Positions 36,338 through 45,472 of a stretch of DNA of 64,000 bases are shown piece by piece. A program made the position numbers and the translations under genes. The DNA is from Mucilaginibacter saanensis (GTDB lineage Bacteria > Bacteroidota > Bacteroidia > Sphingobacteriales > Sphingobacteriaceae). The notes below the pieces were generated by a model that did not search any database, was not told where the DNA came from, and saw only the letters and a program-made list of their open reading frames with translations. The stretch spans positions 1 through 64,000 of the forward strand of contig NZ_JACHBZ010000022.1 in assembly GCF_014200575.1 (NCBI RefSeq). Reading direction: 5' to 3'. The first letter of the stretch is position 1; every line of letters begins with the position of its first letter.

Positions 36338-37306
36338 ATGAAAAGAAAATATAAAGTACTCTTTGCTGCTTTAATAGCAACAAGCGTTATAGGTTGTGTT
36401 AAAGCCCCGCATGGTTTTTTAAGCAGCCAGATCAGGTATCGTGATAACCCCATTCAGGTACAAAGGGGTATCGTATATCAATCTATAGCGGTTGATAATG
36501 ATGGTTCAAGCGCGCCTGTAACTTACCAGCTGCTTGATATACGCGATGCCATAACCCACAAACATGCCGATTCAATTTACAAAAACAGGGACAGGTATGT
36601 ATATACATCGGAGTTTGATCCGGATGTTGATACCACGGTAGCGTTATTGAACAGTATCCGTAAAAATGTAAACCTGCCAAGTTTTGACTTTAATTCACAT
36701 ACCGGTGCGTTTACTTTTTACAATACTACCGCCAATGTACCTTTAGGAGCGTATGAGTTTGATATCAGTGCTTCTAACGAGAACGGTACAAAAACTTTTA
36801 AGAATATCGGAAACCTTAACTTTTTTGATGGGGATGTTGCAGAAATTGACGCAGGGGGTGGTGCATGGTTTCAGGATGGCTCAACAGCCAGCGGTGATAT
36901 TGGCGAACCCAAGGTTACCATCACTAAATTGGCAACCAAAGGCACGCTGGCTATTTTAAAAATAGTTGACGAAAATGGTGTAGCATTTAATCCTAAAAAT
37001 GGAGAGTACATTAAACGCGGCGACAGAAGCAGCTTTGAAACTTTTGCTAAATTTCATCCGTTGGTAGCTTCAGATACTTCGTTAACCTGTAATTTTGAGG
37101 TTACTCCGTTCCCGGTTAAAGGGGCGGCGCAGGGCTTTACCATTTATTATCGTATCCCAAGCCAGTTTGTTAGGATAGATCCCGGTTTTACCCCAACTCC
37201 CGATAAAATTTACAGTGCAAACCCAAGGTTTACCTTCAGGTTGTTTCAGGAAGGTGTTTACCTTATCACAGTTAAACTTCAGCACGTTACCAGAAATCTT
37301 AACTAA
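36338..37306 (+). CDS. Accessory surface lipoprotein of the susCD operon (DUF5007-like)
   Basis: The 322-residue protein has a lipobox (SVIGCVKAP), so it is probably anchored in the outer membrane. It consists of beta-rich repeats without catalytic motifs. Its place after susD and a fasciclin lipoprotein, and its general sequence, recall the DUF5007 proteins of Bacteroidota polysaccharide loci. I give that name tentatively. Cadherin-like phrases such as GAYEFDISASNENGTKTFKN suggest immunoglobulin-like sandwiches. It is the last gene before a strong hairpin (37311-37353), so the transporter block may end here. Confidence 0.65.
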   Translation: MKRKYKVLFAALIATSVIGCVKAPHGFLSSQIRYRDNPIQVQRGIVYQSIAVDNDGSSAPVTYQLLDIRDAITHKHADSIYKNRDRYVYTSEFDPDVDTTVALLNSIRKNVNLPSFDFNSHTGAFTFYNTTANVPLGAYEFDISASNENGTKTFKNIGNLNFFDGDVAEIDAGGGAWFQDGSTASGDIGEPKVTITKLATKGTLAILKIVDENGVAFNPKNGEYIKRGDRSSFETFAKFHPLVASDTSLTCNFEVTPFPVKGAAQGFTIYYRIPSQFVRIDPGFTPTPDKIYSANPRFTFRLFQEGVYLITVKLQHVTRNLN

Positions 37307-37310
37307 AATA

Positions 37311-37353
37311 ATATGATCCGGTACAGTACAACCAGGCTGTACCCGGATCATAT
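37311..37353 (+). terminator. Long hairpin after the transporter block
   Basis: ATATGATCCGGTACAG pairs with CTGTACCCGGATCATAT (one bulged base). There is no long T-run, so it may act as a processing or stabilising stem or a partial terminator between the surface-protein genes and the enzyme genes. Confidence 0.6.
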
Positions 37354-37418
37354 AACATGCTTAATCATTTTAGCATTACTTATCGCATAACCCATATATT
37401 TAACAACTATTTATTCAA

Positions 37419-38093
37419 ATGAAAAAAGTATTAATTTTAAGCGTATTATTTGCTGCTGCTTTCGCAAAAAACAGTAATGCGCAATCGTCGTCAGAGGTTT
37501 TTAGTAAAAAAGGTTATAAACTAACCTTTGAAAACCAGGATACCTCCTTTAGTAAGGATTTGAAAGCTAAACTGGTACAAACTTTTTTTGAAGTATACGC
37601 CAAACTGTCAAAAGAATACAATAAAAAAACAACTAAAAATGTAACCTTTGTTATTGATACGGCTTATGATGGTGTGGCCGCAACAGCCGATGCCCGGGTG
37701 GTTTTCAGTTCAAAATACATGACCAAACACCCTAAAGATATTGATGTGGTTACGCACGAAGTGATGCACATTGTACAGGATTATGGTAACAGTAACGGAC
37801 CGGGTTGGTTAACCGAAGGTATTGCCGACTATGCGCGTTCAAAATTTGGAGTTGATAATGCAGGTGCCAAATGGACACTGCCAGCTTTTAAAGCTACCCA
37901 GAGCTATGAAAACAGCTACCGCATAACAGCCCGTTTTTTAACCTGGATTGAAAAAAGTGTTAAACCTGGAATTGTAAAAGATCTGGATGCACAGTTACGT
38001 GACCATTCGTTTACTGATGACAGCTGGAAAAAAGAAACCGGGAAAACATTGGATGAACTTTGGGCAGCCTATGCAGCTAACCCAACTATTTAA
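37419..38093 (+). CDS. Basic secretory protein (BSP)-family metallopeptidase
   Basis: The 224-residue secreted protein has a signal peptide (ends near NSNAQ) and the zinc peptidase motif HEVMH at about 113-117. WLTEGIADYARSKFG follows, with the downstream glutamate typical of gluzincin-type active sites. The family is the plant 'basic secretory protein' group, which also occurs in Bacteroidota. Set among fucosidase and mannosidase genes, it may cut the protein part of glycoproteins and expose N-glycans. It lies 25 bases before the GH29 gene and is probably co-transcribed with it. Confidence 0.82.
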   Translation: MKKVLILSVLFAAAFAKNSNAQSSSEVFSKKGYKLTFENQDTSFSKDLKAKLVQTFFEVYAKLSKEYNKKTTKNVTFVIDTAYDGVAATADARVVFSSKYMTKHPKDIDVVTHEVMHIVQDYGNSNGPGWLTEGIADYARSKFGVDNAGAKWTLPAFKATQSYENSYRITARFLTWIEKSVKPGIVKDLDAQLRDHSFTDDSWKKETGKTLDELWAAYAANPTI

Positions 38094-38118
38094 GTGTAAC
38101 CAATTCTATAAATATATT

Positions 38119-39525
38119 ATGAAATTTAACAGTGGTATAAAAATAATCTGGATGGCTTTACTTTGCAGCTTTCCGTTTATATCAAATGCACAAAGTAATA
38201 AGCCGGTAAAAGACCTTGCCCAACTACAGCAAGATTTTGTTGACCTGCGCTTTGGTATGTTCATCCATTTTAATATACCTACCTATATGGATCAGGACTG
38301 GGCCGATCCGGAGGCATCGCCATCCATTTTTAATCCAACCAAACTTAATTGTGATCAGTGGGCAAAGGCAGCAAAATCTGCGCACATGACCTATGGCTGT
38401 ATCACCACCAAGCACCACAGTGGTTTTTGTATATGGGATACCAAAACCACCGATTATAATGTGATGAACAGTCCGTTAAAAAGAGATGTGGTTAAGGAGT
38501 ATGCTAACGCTTTCAGAGCAAACGGTTTAAAAGTATTTCTATACTACTCTATATTAGACACCCATCATAAATTAAGGCCCAATGCCATAACACGTAAGCA
38601 TATCGACATGATCAAGGCTCAAATTACCGAGCTGCTGAGCAACTATGGCGAAATTGGTGCACTGATTATTGATGGCTGGGATGCACCATGGTCAAGAATT
38701 TCTTATGACGATGTGCCGTTTGAGGAAATTTACCGGTTAGTAAAATCAATACAACCCAACTGTTTGGTAATGGATTTAAACGGAGCCAAATACCCTGCCG
38801 AAGCGTTGTATTACACAGATATTAAAACCTATGAACAAGGCGCAGGGCAGCATATATCAAAAGAAAATAACCGCATGCCGGCACTTTCATGCTATCCTTT
38901 ACAATCAAATTGGTTCTGGAAATTAAAAAACCCTACCGAAGCTGTTAAAGATCCGGTAAAACTGGTGAACGAGGATATTATTCCGTTTAACAATGTTGAT
39001 TGTAATTTTATTTTAAATGTGGCCCCCAACCGTGATGGCCTCATTGATGATAATGCTTTGACTGCACTAAAAAAAATAGGCGAACTGTGGAAAAATGAAG
39101 GCCCTGTAGCTAAATTATCTAAAACGGATGCGCCTATCATATCGCCTAATATTGCTAAACATCAGTTTTCAAATTCAAGCTGGAGCGATGACTCAAACAT
39201 CATGGATTTTGCCAATGATGACGACTTTACTTCGTCATGGATCTCCAACCCAACGGTAAAAAAGCCATGGTATGAGATCACTTTTGATAAAGACAAGGAC
39301 TTTAATATGATCACCGTTGCAGAAGAAAAAGCAAATATTACCAATTTACACCTGGAGTATTGCGATAACGGTACCTGGAAGCCTTTGTTTTCAGGCGAGA
39401 ATAAAAACAGGATCAAGATTTTTCGTTTTGACCGTGTTTGGGGCAGCAAAGTACGTGTATGGATTGATGCATCAGACCATCAGGCTTCAATTGCCGAGGT
39501 TGGTGTTTACAACGAAAGAAGATGA
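38119..39525 (+). CDS. GH29 alpha-L-fucosidase
   Basis: The 468-residue secreted enzyme has the GH29 layout. After a signal peptide (ends ISNAQS) the barrel shows RFGMFIHFNIPTYMDQDW, YGCITTKHHSGFCIWDTKT near 94-112 and ALIIDGWDAPWS near 182, with the predicted nucleophile aspartate in this strand. A C-terminal region (about 340-468; WYEITFDKDKDFNMITVAEE) resembles an F5/8-type carbohydrate-binding sandwich. I place the start at 38119 because the longer frame from 37987 overlaps the BSP gene and lacks a signal peptide at its start. The enzyme would remove core or antennary fucose from N-glycans. Confidence 0.88.
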   Translation: MKFNSGIKIIWMALLCSFPFISNAQSNKPVKDLAQLQQDFVDLRFGMFIHFNIPTYMDQDWADPEASPSIFNPTKLNCDQWAKAAKSAHMTYGCITTKHHSGFCIWDTKTTDYNVMNSPLKRDVVKEYANAFRANGLKVFLYYSILDTHHKLRPNAITRKHIDMIKAQITELLSNYGEIGALIIDGWDAPWSRISYDDVPFEEIYRLVKSIQPNCLVMDLNGAKYPAEALYYTDIKTYEQGAGQHISKENNRMPALSCYPLQSNWFWKLKNPTEAVKDPVKLVNEDIIPFNNVDCNFILNVAPNRDGLIDDNALTALKKIGELWKNEGPVAKLSKTDAPIISPNIAKHQFSNSSWSDDSNIMDFANDDDFTSSWISNPTVKKPWYEITFDKDKDFNMITVAEEKANITNLHLEYCDNGTWKPLFSGENKNRIKIFRFDRVWGSKVRVWIDASDHQASIAEVGVYNERR

Positions 39526-39620
39526 TAAACCGTCAGGAATTAACCGCCTGATATTGTTAATATATAAAGCCATTAGGGGCTGCTTTGTTGGCTTCCTGAT
39601 GGTTTTATATCTCTATTTAA

Positions 39621-39779
39621 ACGCTTAATTTTAATGGTAAAACGTATAACCAAAATTGGTTTAGTCACCAGGCCTTGATGCAGGGGGCGATGATCAATAT
39701 AGGTATGGGGGCAACACCTAATAGACACCGTGGTACCCATGATAACGATTTTTCATTTTCCCTATCCGGGGAAAACTAA
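39621..39779 (+). pseudogene. C-terminal fragment of a second GH92 alpha-mannosidase gene
   Basis: A 52-codon frame ends at a TAA at 39777-39779, nine bases before the intact GH92 gene. Its translation includes LNFNGKTYNQNWFSHQALMQ and then GAMINIGMGATPNRHRGTHD, ending FSFSLSGEN. This matches the usual end of GH92 enzymes (NGK, then WF-x-H-x-x-LMQG, then MG-x-x-PN-x-x-RGT). The intact neighbour ends differently (NGKTLDGLFISHADIMNGGE), so this is the tail of a different GH92 paralogue whose 5' part has been deleted. A TAA stands in frame just before 39621. Confidence 0.75.
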
Positions 39780-39788
39780 CTATATAAT

Positions 39789-42080
39789 ATGAAACAACTA
39801 CTCACTGCCTTTTTAGTTTGTGCCACCATTGGAGCCAATGCGCAAACACGCCCAGCAGAAAATCTCGTACAATACGTAAACCCAATCATTGGCACCGAGC
39901 GCATGGGGCATACTTATCCGGGTGCCACGGTACCGTTTGGTATGGTGCAGCTAAGCCCGGAAACCGATACCGTAGGTTATGAGCTTAACGGGAAATATAA
40001 TCCTGATGTATATAAATATTGTGCCGGTTACCAGTACGAAGACAAAACCATAGTTGGTTTTAGTCATACCCATTTTAGCGGTACGGGCCACTCTGACCTG
40101 GGCGACTTTTTGATTATGCCAACTGTGGGGGCCCTAAAGCTTAATCCGGGTACGGCGGATAAACCGGGCAGCGGTTACAGATCAGCTTTTTCGCACCAGA
40201 ACGAGGTAACGGAGGCTAATTACTACAAAGTAAAGCTTGACGAAAGCAATATTATTGCCGAAATGACCACCAGTACACGGGTCGGTTTTCACCAGTACAC
40301 TTTCCCCAAGTCTGATCAGTCGCATATTATACTTGACCTCATGGCGGGCATTTATAACTATCCTGATAAAAATGTTTGGACTTATTTAAAGGTATTAAAT
40401 GATTCAACAGTAGTTGGCTATCGCCAAACCAGCGGTTGGGCACGTACCCGTACACTTTACTTTGCCATGAGTTTCTCTAAGCCATTTTATCAGCATGGCT
40501 ACAAAAACTTCAGCAAGCGCGAGGTGTACGGCGGTTTCTGGGGTAAGTTCAATCAAACCAAAAACTTCCCCGAAATAGCCGGCAGGCAAATCAGAAGCTA
40601 TTTTGATTTTAAAACCGAAGAGGGCGAAAAGATAAAGATCAAATTTGCCCTGTCGCCGGTAAGTATGGATGGTGCATTAAACAATATGCGTACTGAAATA
40701 CCGGGTTGGGATTTTGACAAGGTAAAGAACGATGGCCAACAGCAATGGGAAAACGAACTGCACAAAATTGTGATTCAAGGCAGCAAGGAAACAAAAGAGA
40801 ATTTTTATACCTCTATGTACCATGCCATGATCAACCCTACTATTTACATGGATGCCGACGGGCAATACCAGGGGCTTGATAAAAATATTCACAAGGCCGA
40901 TGGGTTTACCAACTACACCACGTTTTCTATGTGGGATACTTACCGTGCCCTACACCCGCTATTTAATATCATTGATCCGAAAAGAAATGCGGACATGATA
41001 CAGTCCATGCTGGCTCATTTTGATCAAAGTCCTGAAAAAATGCTGCCAATATGGTCAAACTCAGCTAATGAAAACTGGTGTATGAGCGGCTATCATAGCG
41101 TAACCGTACTGGCTGACGCGGTAGTGAAGGGTAATGCCCCCTTTGATGCCAACAAAGCGCTTGATGCCTGTATTACCACAGCCCGTCACCGCGATTACGA
41201 GGGTATTGGCTCTTATATAGATATGGGTTATATCCCTGATGAAAAAAGTGGTGTATCTGTATCTTCAACACTTGAATATGCTTTTGACGATTGGGCTATA
41301 GCGCAGATGGCAAAAAAACTGAACCGTAATGATATTTACGAAGAGTTTATTAAACGTTCGCAGAATTATAAAAACGTTTATGATCCGGGTGCTGGCTTTA
41401 TGCGACCTAAACTTGCTAATGGGCAGTTCCGTAAAGGTTTTGACCCTTTAACTACCATTAACGAGGGATTTATTGAGGGCAACGCCTGGAATTATACCCT
41501 GTTTGCACCACAGGATCCGGTTGGGCTTATTAAACTGATGGGTGGTAACAAACGCTTTATAGGCTACCTTGATTCGTTATTTACGATGAACCTGCCCGAT
41601 AAATATTTTGCCGAAACGGAGGATATTACACGCGATGGCATCATCGGTAACTATGTGCATGGTAACGAACCATCGCACCACGTAGCTTACTTATATAACT
41701 GGACAGATAAGCCCTGGAAAACTCAGGAACGTATCCGGATGATATTGCCGCGTATGTACAAACCAACACCTGATGGTTTGGGTGGTAATGATGATACCGG
41801 CCAAATGAGCGCCTGGTATATTTTTAGCTCCTTAGGGTTTTATCCGGTTGCTCCGGGTTCTGACCAATATTCAACCGGCAGCCCAGCTGTAAGCGGTGCT
41901 GTGATTAATCTGGATAATGGTAAAACTTTTACTATTAATGTTAAAAATCAAAGTGCCAAAAACGTGTATGTACAAAAAATGGTGCTGAATGGTAAAACAC
42001 TTGATGGTTTATTTATTAGCCATGCCGATATCATGAATGGCGGCGAGATCACTTTTTACATGAGCTCAAAACATAAATAA
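39789..42080 (+). CDS. GH92 exo-alpha-mannosidase
   Basis: The 763-residue secreted enzyme begins with a signal peptide (ends GANAQ) and the GH92 opening VNPIIGTERMGHTYPGATVP. Other family blocks follow: FSHTHFSGTGHSDLGDF, MWDTYRALHPLF near 380, EGNAWNYTLFAPQD, GNEPSHHVAYLYNW near 625 and GNDDTGQMSAWYIFSSLGFYP near 667. GH92 enzymes are calcium-dependent and remove alpha-1,2/3/4/6-linked mannose from N-glycans. The H-x-E/D-type acid cluster around GNEPSHH and DDTGQ is intact. It follows the GH29 gene after a gap that holds the relic of another GH92 gene. Confidence 0.92.
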   Translation: MKQLLTAFLVCATIGANAQTRPAENLVQYVNPIIGTERMGHTYPGATVPFGMVQLSPETDTVGYELNGKYNPDVYKYCAGYQYEDKTIVGFSHTHFSGTGHSDLGDFLIMPTVGALKLNPGTADKPGSGYRSAFSHQNEVTEANYYKVKLDESNIIAEMTTSTRVGFHQYTFPKSDQSHIILDLMAGIYNYPDKNVWTYLKVLNDSTVVGYRQTSGWARTRTLYFAMSFSKPFYQHGYKNFSKREVYGGFWGKFNQTKNFPEIAGRQIRSYFDFKTEEGEKIKIKFALSPVSMDGALNNMRTEIPGWDFDKVKNDGQQQWENELHKIVIQGSKETKENFYTSMYHAMINPTIYMDADGQYQGLDKNIHKADGFTNYTTFSMWDTYRALHPLFNIIDPKRNADMIQSMLAHFDQSPEKMLPIWSNSANENWCMSGYHSVTVLADAVVKGNAPFDANKALDACITTARHRDYEGIGSYIDMGYIPDEKSGVSVSSTLEYAFDDWAIAQMAKKLNRNDIYEEFIKRSQNYKNVYDPGAGFMRPKLANGQFRKGFDPLTTINEGFIEGNAWNYTLFAPQDPVGLIKLMGGNKRFIGYLDSLFTMNLPDKYFAETEDITRDGIIGNYVHGNEPSHHVAYLYNWTDKPWKTQERIRMILPRMYKPTPDGLGGNDDTGQMSAWYIFSSLGFYPVAPGSDQYSTGSPAVSGAVINLDNGKTFTINVKNQSAKNVYVQKMVLNGKTLDGLFISHADIMNGGEITFYMSSKHK

Positions 42081-42127
42081 CACGGTTAATGAGTTTTTGA
42101 TCAGGCTGATTTAGTCGGAATTATATT

Positions 42128-42176
42128 TACCAACAAGAACGCCACAAACTGTCAGTTTGTGGCGTTCTTGTTGGTA
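42128..42176. terminator. Long perfect inverted repeat between convergent genes
   Basis: Two 24-bp arms pair without mismatch around a single T (centre 42152); the left arm runs from TACCAACAAGAACGCC. It sits between the GH92 gene (+) and the GH38-like gene (-), so bidirectional termination is likely, although there is no long T-run. Confidence 0.6.
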
Positions 42177-42188
42177 TATGCTCTATGC

Positions 42189-42307
42189 TCCCGCGAGTTT
42201 AGCGTAGCGTAACTGGTGGGTATTATTCGGCAAGCCTCCGGCTTATGCTTCAGTTGAAAGCTGTACCCATGTTTACCACGAGCCACAGGCTCGCGGTGGC
42301 GGCTGAG
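42189..42307. repeat. Probable dispersed intergenic repeat
   Basis: GC-richer than its surroundings, with short stems such as AAGCC-TCC-GGCTT and CGAGCC-ACA-GGCTCG. The left end (CCCGCGAGTTTAGCG) and right end (ACGAGCCACAGGCTCGCGG) are loosely inverted. It has the look of a dispersed palindromic element, but no second copy lies in this window. Confidence 0.4.
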
Positions 42308-42316
42308 AGAGGGGCC

Positions 42317-45214
42317 TTATTCCTCAATTCTGATGCTCATTATTCCTTTAGCTGCAATGATAAAATGATTGTTTAATGTTTTCAATTTGTCCTCCATCAG
42401 GTTACTTTCCCAGATGTTAATGGCCGTAACATGGTTAGGGGTAAGGCTTACCGGGCCATCGGTATCACCACTGTTCACCAGTTGTAAAATTACGCCCTTA
42501 CCGTCATCAGCTGGTTTTATGGCTTCAACATATACCTGATCGCTATTAAACTTAAAGAACAGGCCCTTTTCAGGGCTATTAGCAGTGGCCGATACCATGA
42601 GGGGCTGGTGATTGTCGAGCCCGGCTTGATTAGCCTTAAAACTGTTAAAACCGCTATCATGTACCTGCATAAAATAATGGAAGGTGGCGGGACCTTCCTG
42701 GTCTGCCCTAAAGTTGGTGTGCCAAAGGTTATTCATCACCCAGGAATATATAACGGATGATTGCGGCGTAAACGACAGCCATTGTGGTGCATGGTGTAAA
42801 CCGCCCAGTAAATTAGCGGTGCTGATGCTGCCTATCTCAAAAAGGGGCGCGTCAGGGCTCGACCACGTAATGCCATAAGAGCCGTTTGATATATCAACCC
42901 AGCGCTGCATGGTGTACCAATTGTGGTTGGCATAAGGCAGTTGATCGGCCTCGGCGCGTGCACTGCCCCAGGGAATACTGTAACGTACCTGTGCTTCAGG
43001 AACGTTAAATGGAAAAGCGAAATGAACGCTCTCTTTTCGCCTGATGGCAGTTTTATCAATGATGTTGATCAGTTCTACCTTATCAATACCACTAACCAGT
43101 CTTATTTCGCGCGTTAGGCCCTTGCTGCCCGGAGCGGCCGATTTAATGAGCAAACTCACCACCAGCGGACCTTTTTCCTTGATGCTAATGTTGGCAGCCG
43201 AACTGGTAACCTGATTTTTCAACGTATCGCCCGGCATATACAGATACTGATTAAGTCCGGCCGAATCTGCGGAAACATAGTTTTGCGTAGCAGTGGAGTT
43301 TTTGTTTAGCCGCGTAATATTACCTGTTGCGGCATTAATGCTTATAGTATAAACGCCATTGTTCAGGCTGGTTGCCGTTATTTTTGCAACGCCTCTTGCA
43401 TAAGCTTTGCCTGCGTGAATGGTATAGGTGGTTTTGCCCATTTGCGGTATGGCATCGGCAACAAAAACGAGCTCGCCGGTACTCAGGCGTTGCGATGGGA
43501 TCTTTTTACCTGAGGCATCTTTAACCAAGTCGCCGGCAGGGCTCAACGTTGCAGGAACATAAACCACACCGCTGCGAACCCATGACAAGGTATTGTACAC
43601 ATCAACGGTGTTCGCTCTTGTGTTTACCGGTTGCAGTGCCACATTGGTTAATGAATCAACCTGTATTTTTGCGCGCAAGGCATAACCTTGTTTTACGGCC
43701 CACTCGCTTTTTACCTTGGCATCGTCAGGCTCGCCAACGCTGTTGTAAGCGCCCCAGGTGTGTTCATTGTAGAGTAGCAGGTTTTTCCAGGTATCATCAA
43801 AAGCAGCTACCGGATAACTGGCTTTATTACGGATTGCCCAGATGGCACCGGTTTGCTTTAATTGGTCAGACGTGTTGCGGCTTAAAGCAGTTTCTTTGGC
43901 TGCTGATGAAACACCGTCTGTCCAGTATTCGGTATAATCGCCGGCAAATGATGGTATATCATTTTTGTATTGATCTTCCAGATCGGTAAAAAACTGTTTA
44001 ACCGAGGTGATGATCAGTTTAGGCGAAGCATAGTGCTCGTTCCAGGCCTTAACCGCATCAGGCAGTTCGGGATCAATAGGTGCATTATCGCTCATGGCCC
44101 ATGTAAGGATAGACATGTTATAAGGAAACGCTTTTTGCTCCAGATCGCCCAGGTATTGAAACAGGTAGGGGTTCAGGAAATTTTCGGTCGGATGACCGGT
44201 ATAATAAGGCTTAGGGTTATCAAGTGTAAAAAAGTTGGGTATTTTGGTTCCTTTTAAAGCATAGCCAATAGAGTAGGGCTGGCACTGCCAGAACAATAGC
44301 TTTTGCTTACCCGATGGTGACATCCAGTAAAAAGGCTTATCCTGCCATTTAGCCAGGTTGCCAATACGGTCAGATGCATTTGGGCCTGATAAAAAATAAT
44401 GAATACCGGTTTGATCGGCCTGTGCCGCCAGCCCCCATGACGCCCCAGGTACATCGCCCTGGAACATGGTATGTATCTCTATTCCCTGTTCTTTAGCCAG
44501 TTGCTGCGATTTGGCAAACATCTGCATCAACTGCCGCGAATCGGTCATGCTGGTGTTGATATTGCCGTAGGCCCCATCCAGATTTATCCATCCTTTTTTT
44601 ACCGCCTTCCAAAAGCGGGCTTTTTTTTCAGGGCTTGCCAGTTTCAGGTAATTGTCAACCACCCATATAGCCTCTGTAGTCCACTTAAAGCGGGCCTCTA
44701 CAGGGTAGTTCTGTGTCTTTTCGGCCAAATCAATCGACTCGTCAATATTATCTATATGTAGTTTTAGCACCTTAGCCTGCGTGTTGGTGTAGCCAATATC
44801 AACATGCGAGTGGGGTAATACATAAACGCTCCAATTGGTACGGGCGGGCTCTACAATACAACGGGCCACATAGGTTTGGTTACCGCTTTTTAATGTTACA
44901 GTTGCCTGTGTGGCTATTTTAACAGGCAGACCAGGCAAGGCCACTTCAAAAACCTCCAAGCCATTGGTATTGGCCGGAATGCTCATGGTATCTGTTTGGT
45001 TGTTAAAGAATATTATCATACTGCCCTGCTGGTAGCTTTTGCCGTTTTTAAACAACAGCCTTGCCATGCGCCGGCTTTCGCCGTGATATTTTAAGTAGGC
45101 CACGGTGGGTTGCAGTGTTACTGAGGTAAATACAGACTTAGCTGTTTGAGCATAAGCGGCAACGGTTAGTGTGCAAGCAAAACATAGGGTAATTAAAAAG
45201 CGAAAAGGATTCAT
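42317..45214 (-). CDS. GH38-like alpha-mannosidase
   Basis: The 965-residue secreted protein has a signal peptide (MNPFRFLITL...AYAQ) that decides the start at 45214. The longer frame from 45268 puts 18 polar residues in front of it. The catalytic half begins with LPHSHVDIGYT, the GH38-type H-x-H-x-D metal site. FQGDVPGASWGLAAQ supplies the expected acidic residue, and WTTEAIWVVDNYL and LLYNEHTWGAYNS follow. A large beta-sandwich part (about 560-965) resembles GH38 C-terminal domains. GH38 enzymes cleave alpha-mannose from N-glycans. Divergence is high, and it may belong to the related DUF5054 group, so the substrate is an inference from its neighbours. Confidence 0.75.
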   Translation of the reverse strand: MNPFRFLITLCFACTLTVAAYAQTAKSVFTSVTLQPTVAYLKYHGESRRMARLLFKNGKSYQQGSMIIFFNNQTDTMSIPANTNGLEVFEVALPGLPVKIATQATVTLKSGNQTYVARCIVEPARTNWSVYVLPHSHVDIGYTNTQAKVLKLHIDNIDESIDLAEKTQNYPVEARFKWTTEAIWVVDNYLKLASPEKKARFWKAVKKGWINLDGAYGNINTSMTDSRQLMQMFAKSQQLAKEQGIEIHTMFQGDVPGASWGLAAQADQTGIHYFLSGPNASDRIGNLAKWQDKPFYWMSPSGKQKLLFWQCQPYSIGYALKGTKIPNFFTLDNPKPYYTGHPTENFLNPYLFQYLGDLEQKAFPYNMSILTWAMSDNAPIDPELPDAVKAWNEHYASPKLIITSVKQFFTDLEDQYKNDIPSFAGDYTEYWTDGVSSAAKETALSRNTSDQLKQTGAIWAIRNKASYPVAAFDDTWKNLLLYNEHTWGAYNSVGEPDDAKVKSEWAVKQGYALRAKIQVDSLTNVALQPVNTRANTVDVYNTLSWVRSGVVYVPATLSPAGDLVKDASGKKIPSQRLSTGELVFVADAIPQMGKTTYTIHAGKAYARGVAKITATSLNNGVYTISINAATGNITRLNKNSTATQNYVSADSAGLNQYLYMPGDTLKNQVTSSAANISIKEKGPLVVSLLIKSAAPGSKGLTREIRLVSGIDKVELINIIDKTAIRRKESVHFAFPFNVPEAQVRYSIPWGSARAEADQLPYANHNWYTMQRWVDISNGSYGITWSSPDAPLFEIGSISTANLLGGLHHAPQWLSFTPQSSVIYSWVMNNLWHTNFRADQEGPATFHYFMQVHDSGFNSFKANQAGLDNHQPLMVSATANSPEKGLFFKFNSDQVYVEAIKPADDGKGVILQLVNSGDTDGPVSLTPNHVTAINIWESNLMEDKLKTLNNHFIIAAKGIMSIRIEE

Positions 45215-45418
45215 GCAGTAGATACTTTGCTTCTGGTAAATTTTAAACAAGTTTAATGGTTTTTCCATGCCTTTTGGGGTAATAAATCGTGTTTTCTATT
45301 AATATGTTATAATGTACAAACATATAATATTTAATGACTTTTACAAGCTCATTTTAAATAAATTATCTGATTAGATTGTTAAATTATTTTACTTTTTGAA
45401 ATAGTGGCAACTTGTTAA

Positions 45419-45449
45419 CAGTAACCATTATTTTTAATAATGGTTACTG
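45419..45449. terminator. Hairpin between the GH20 and GH38-like genes
   Basis: CAGTAACCATTATT pairs exactly with AATAATGGTTACTG around a TTT loop. It lies just after the GH20 stop on the minus strand and may separate GH20 and GH38-like transcripts. Confidence 0.6.
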
Positions 45450-45472
45450 CATTTTATAGATCTTAGTGGGAC

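Noticed and set aside
37987..38118. An upstream extension of the GH29 gene overlapping the BSP gene.
   Set aside because: The extension is an out-of-frame reading of the BSP 3' end and would bury the signal peptide.
39636..39651. GGTAAAACGTATAACC looked like a third LacI-type operator before the GH92 gene.
   Set aside because: It has two mismatched pairs and encodes the NGKTYNQ part of the GH92 relic, so the resemblance is explained by coding sequence.
43549..44257. Plus-strand frames of 146 and 95 codons opposite the GH38-like gene.
   Set aside because: They are antisense shadows of a clear coding region; the arginine- and histidine-rich composition is typical of mirror frames.
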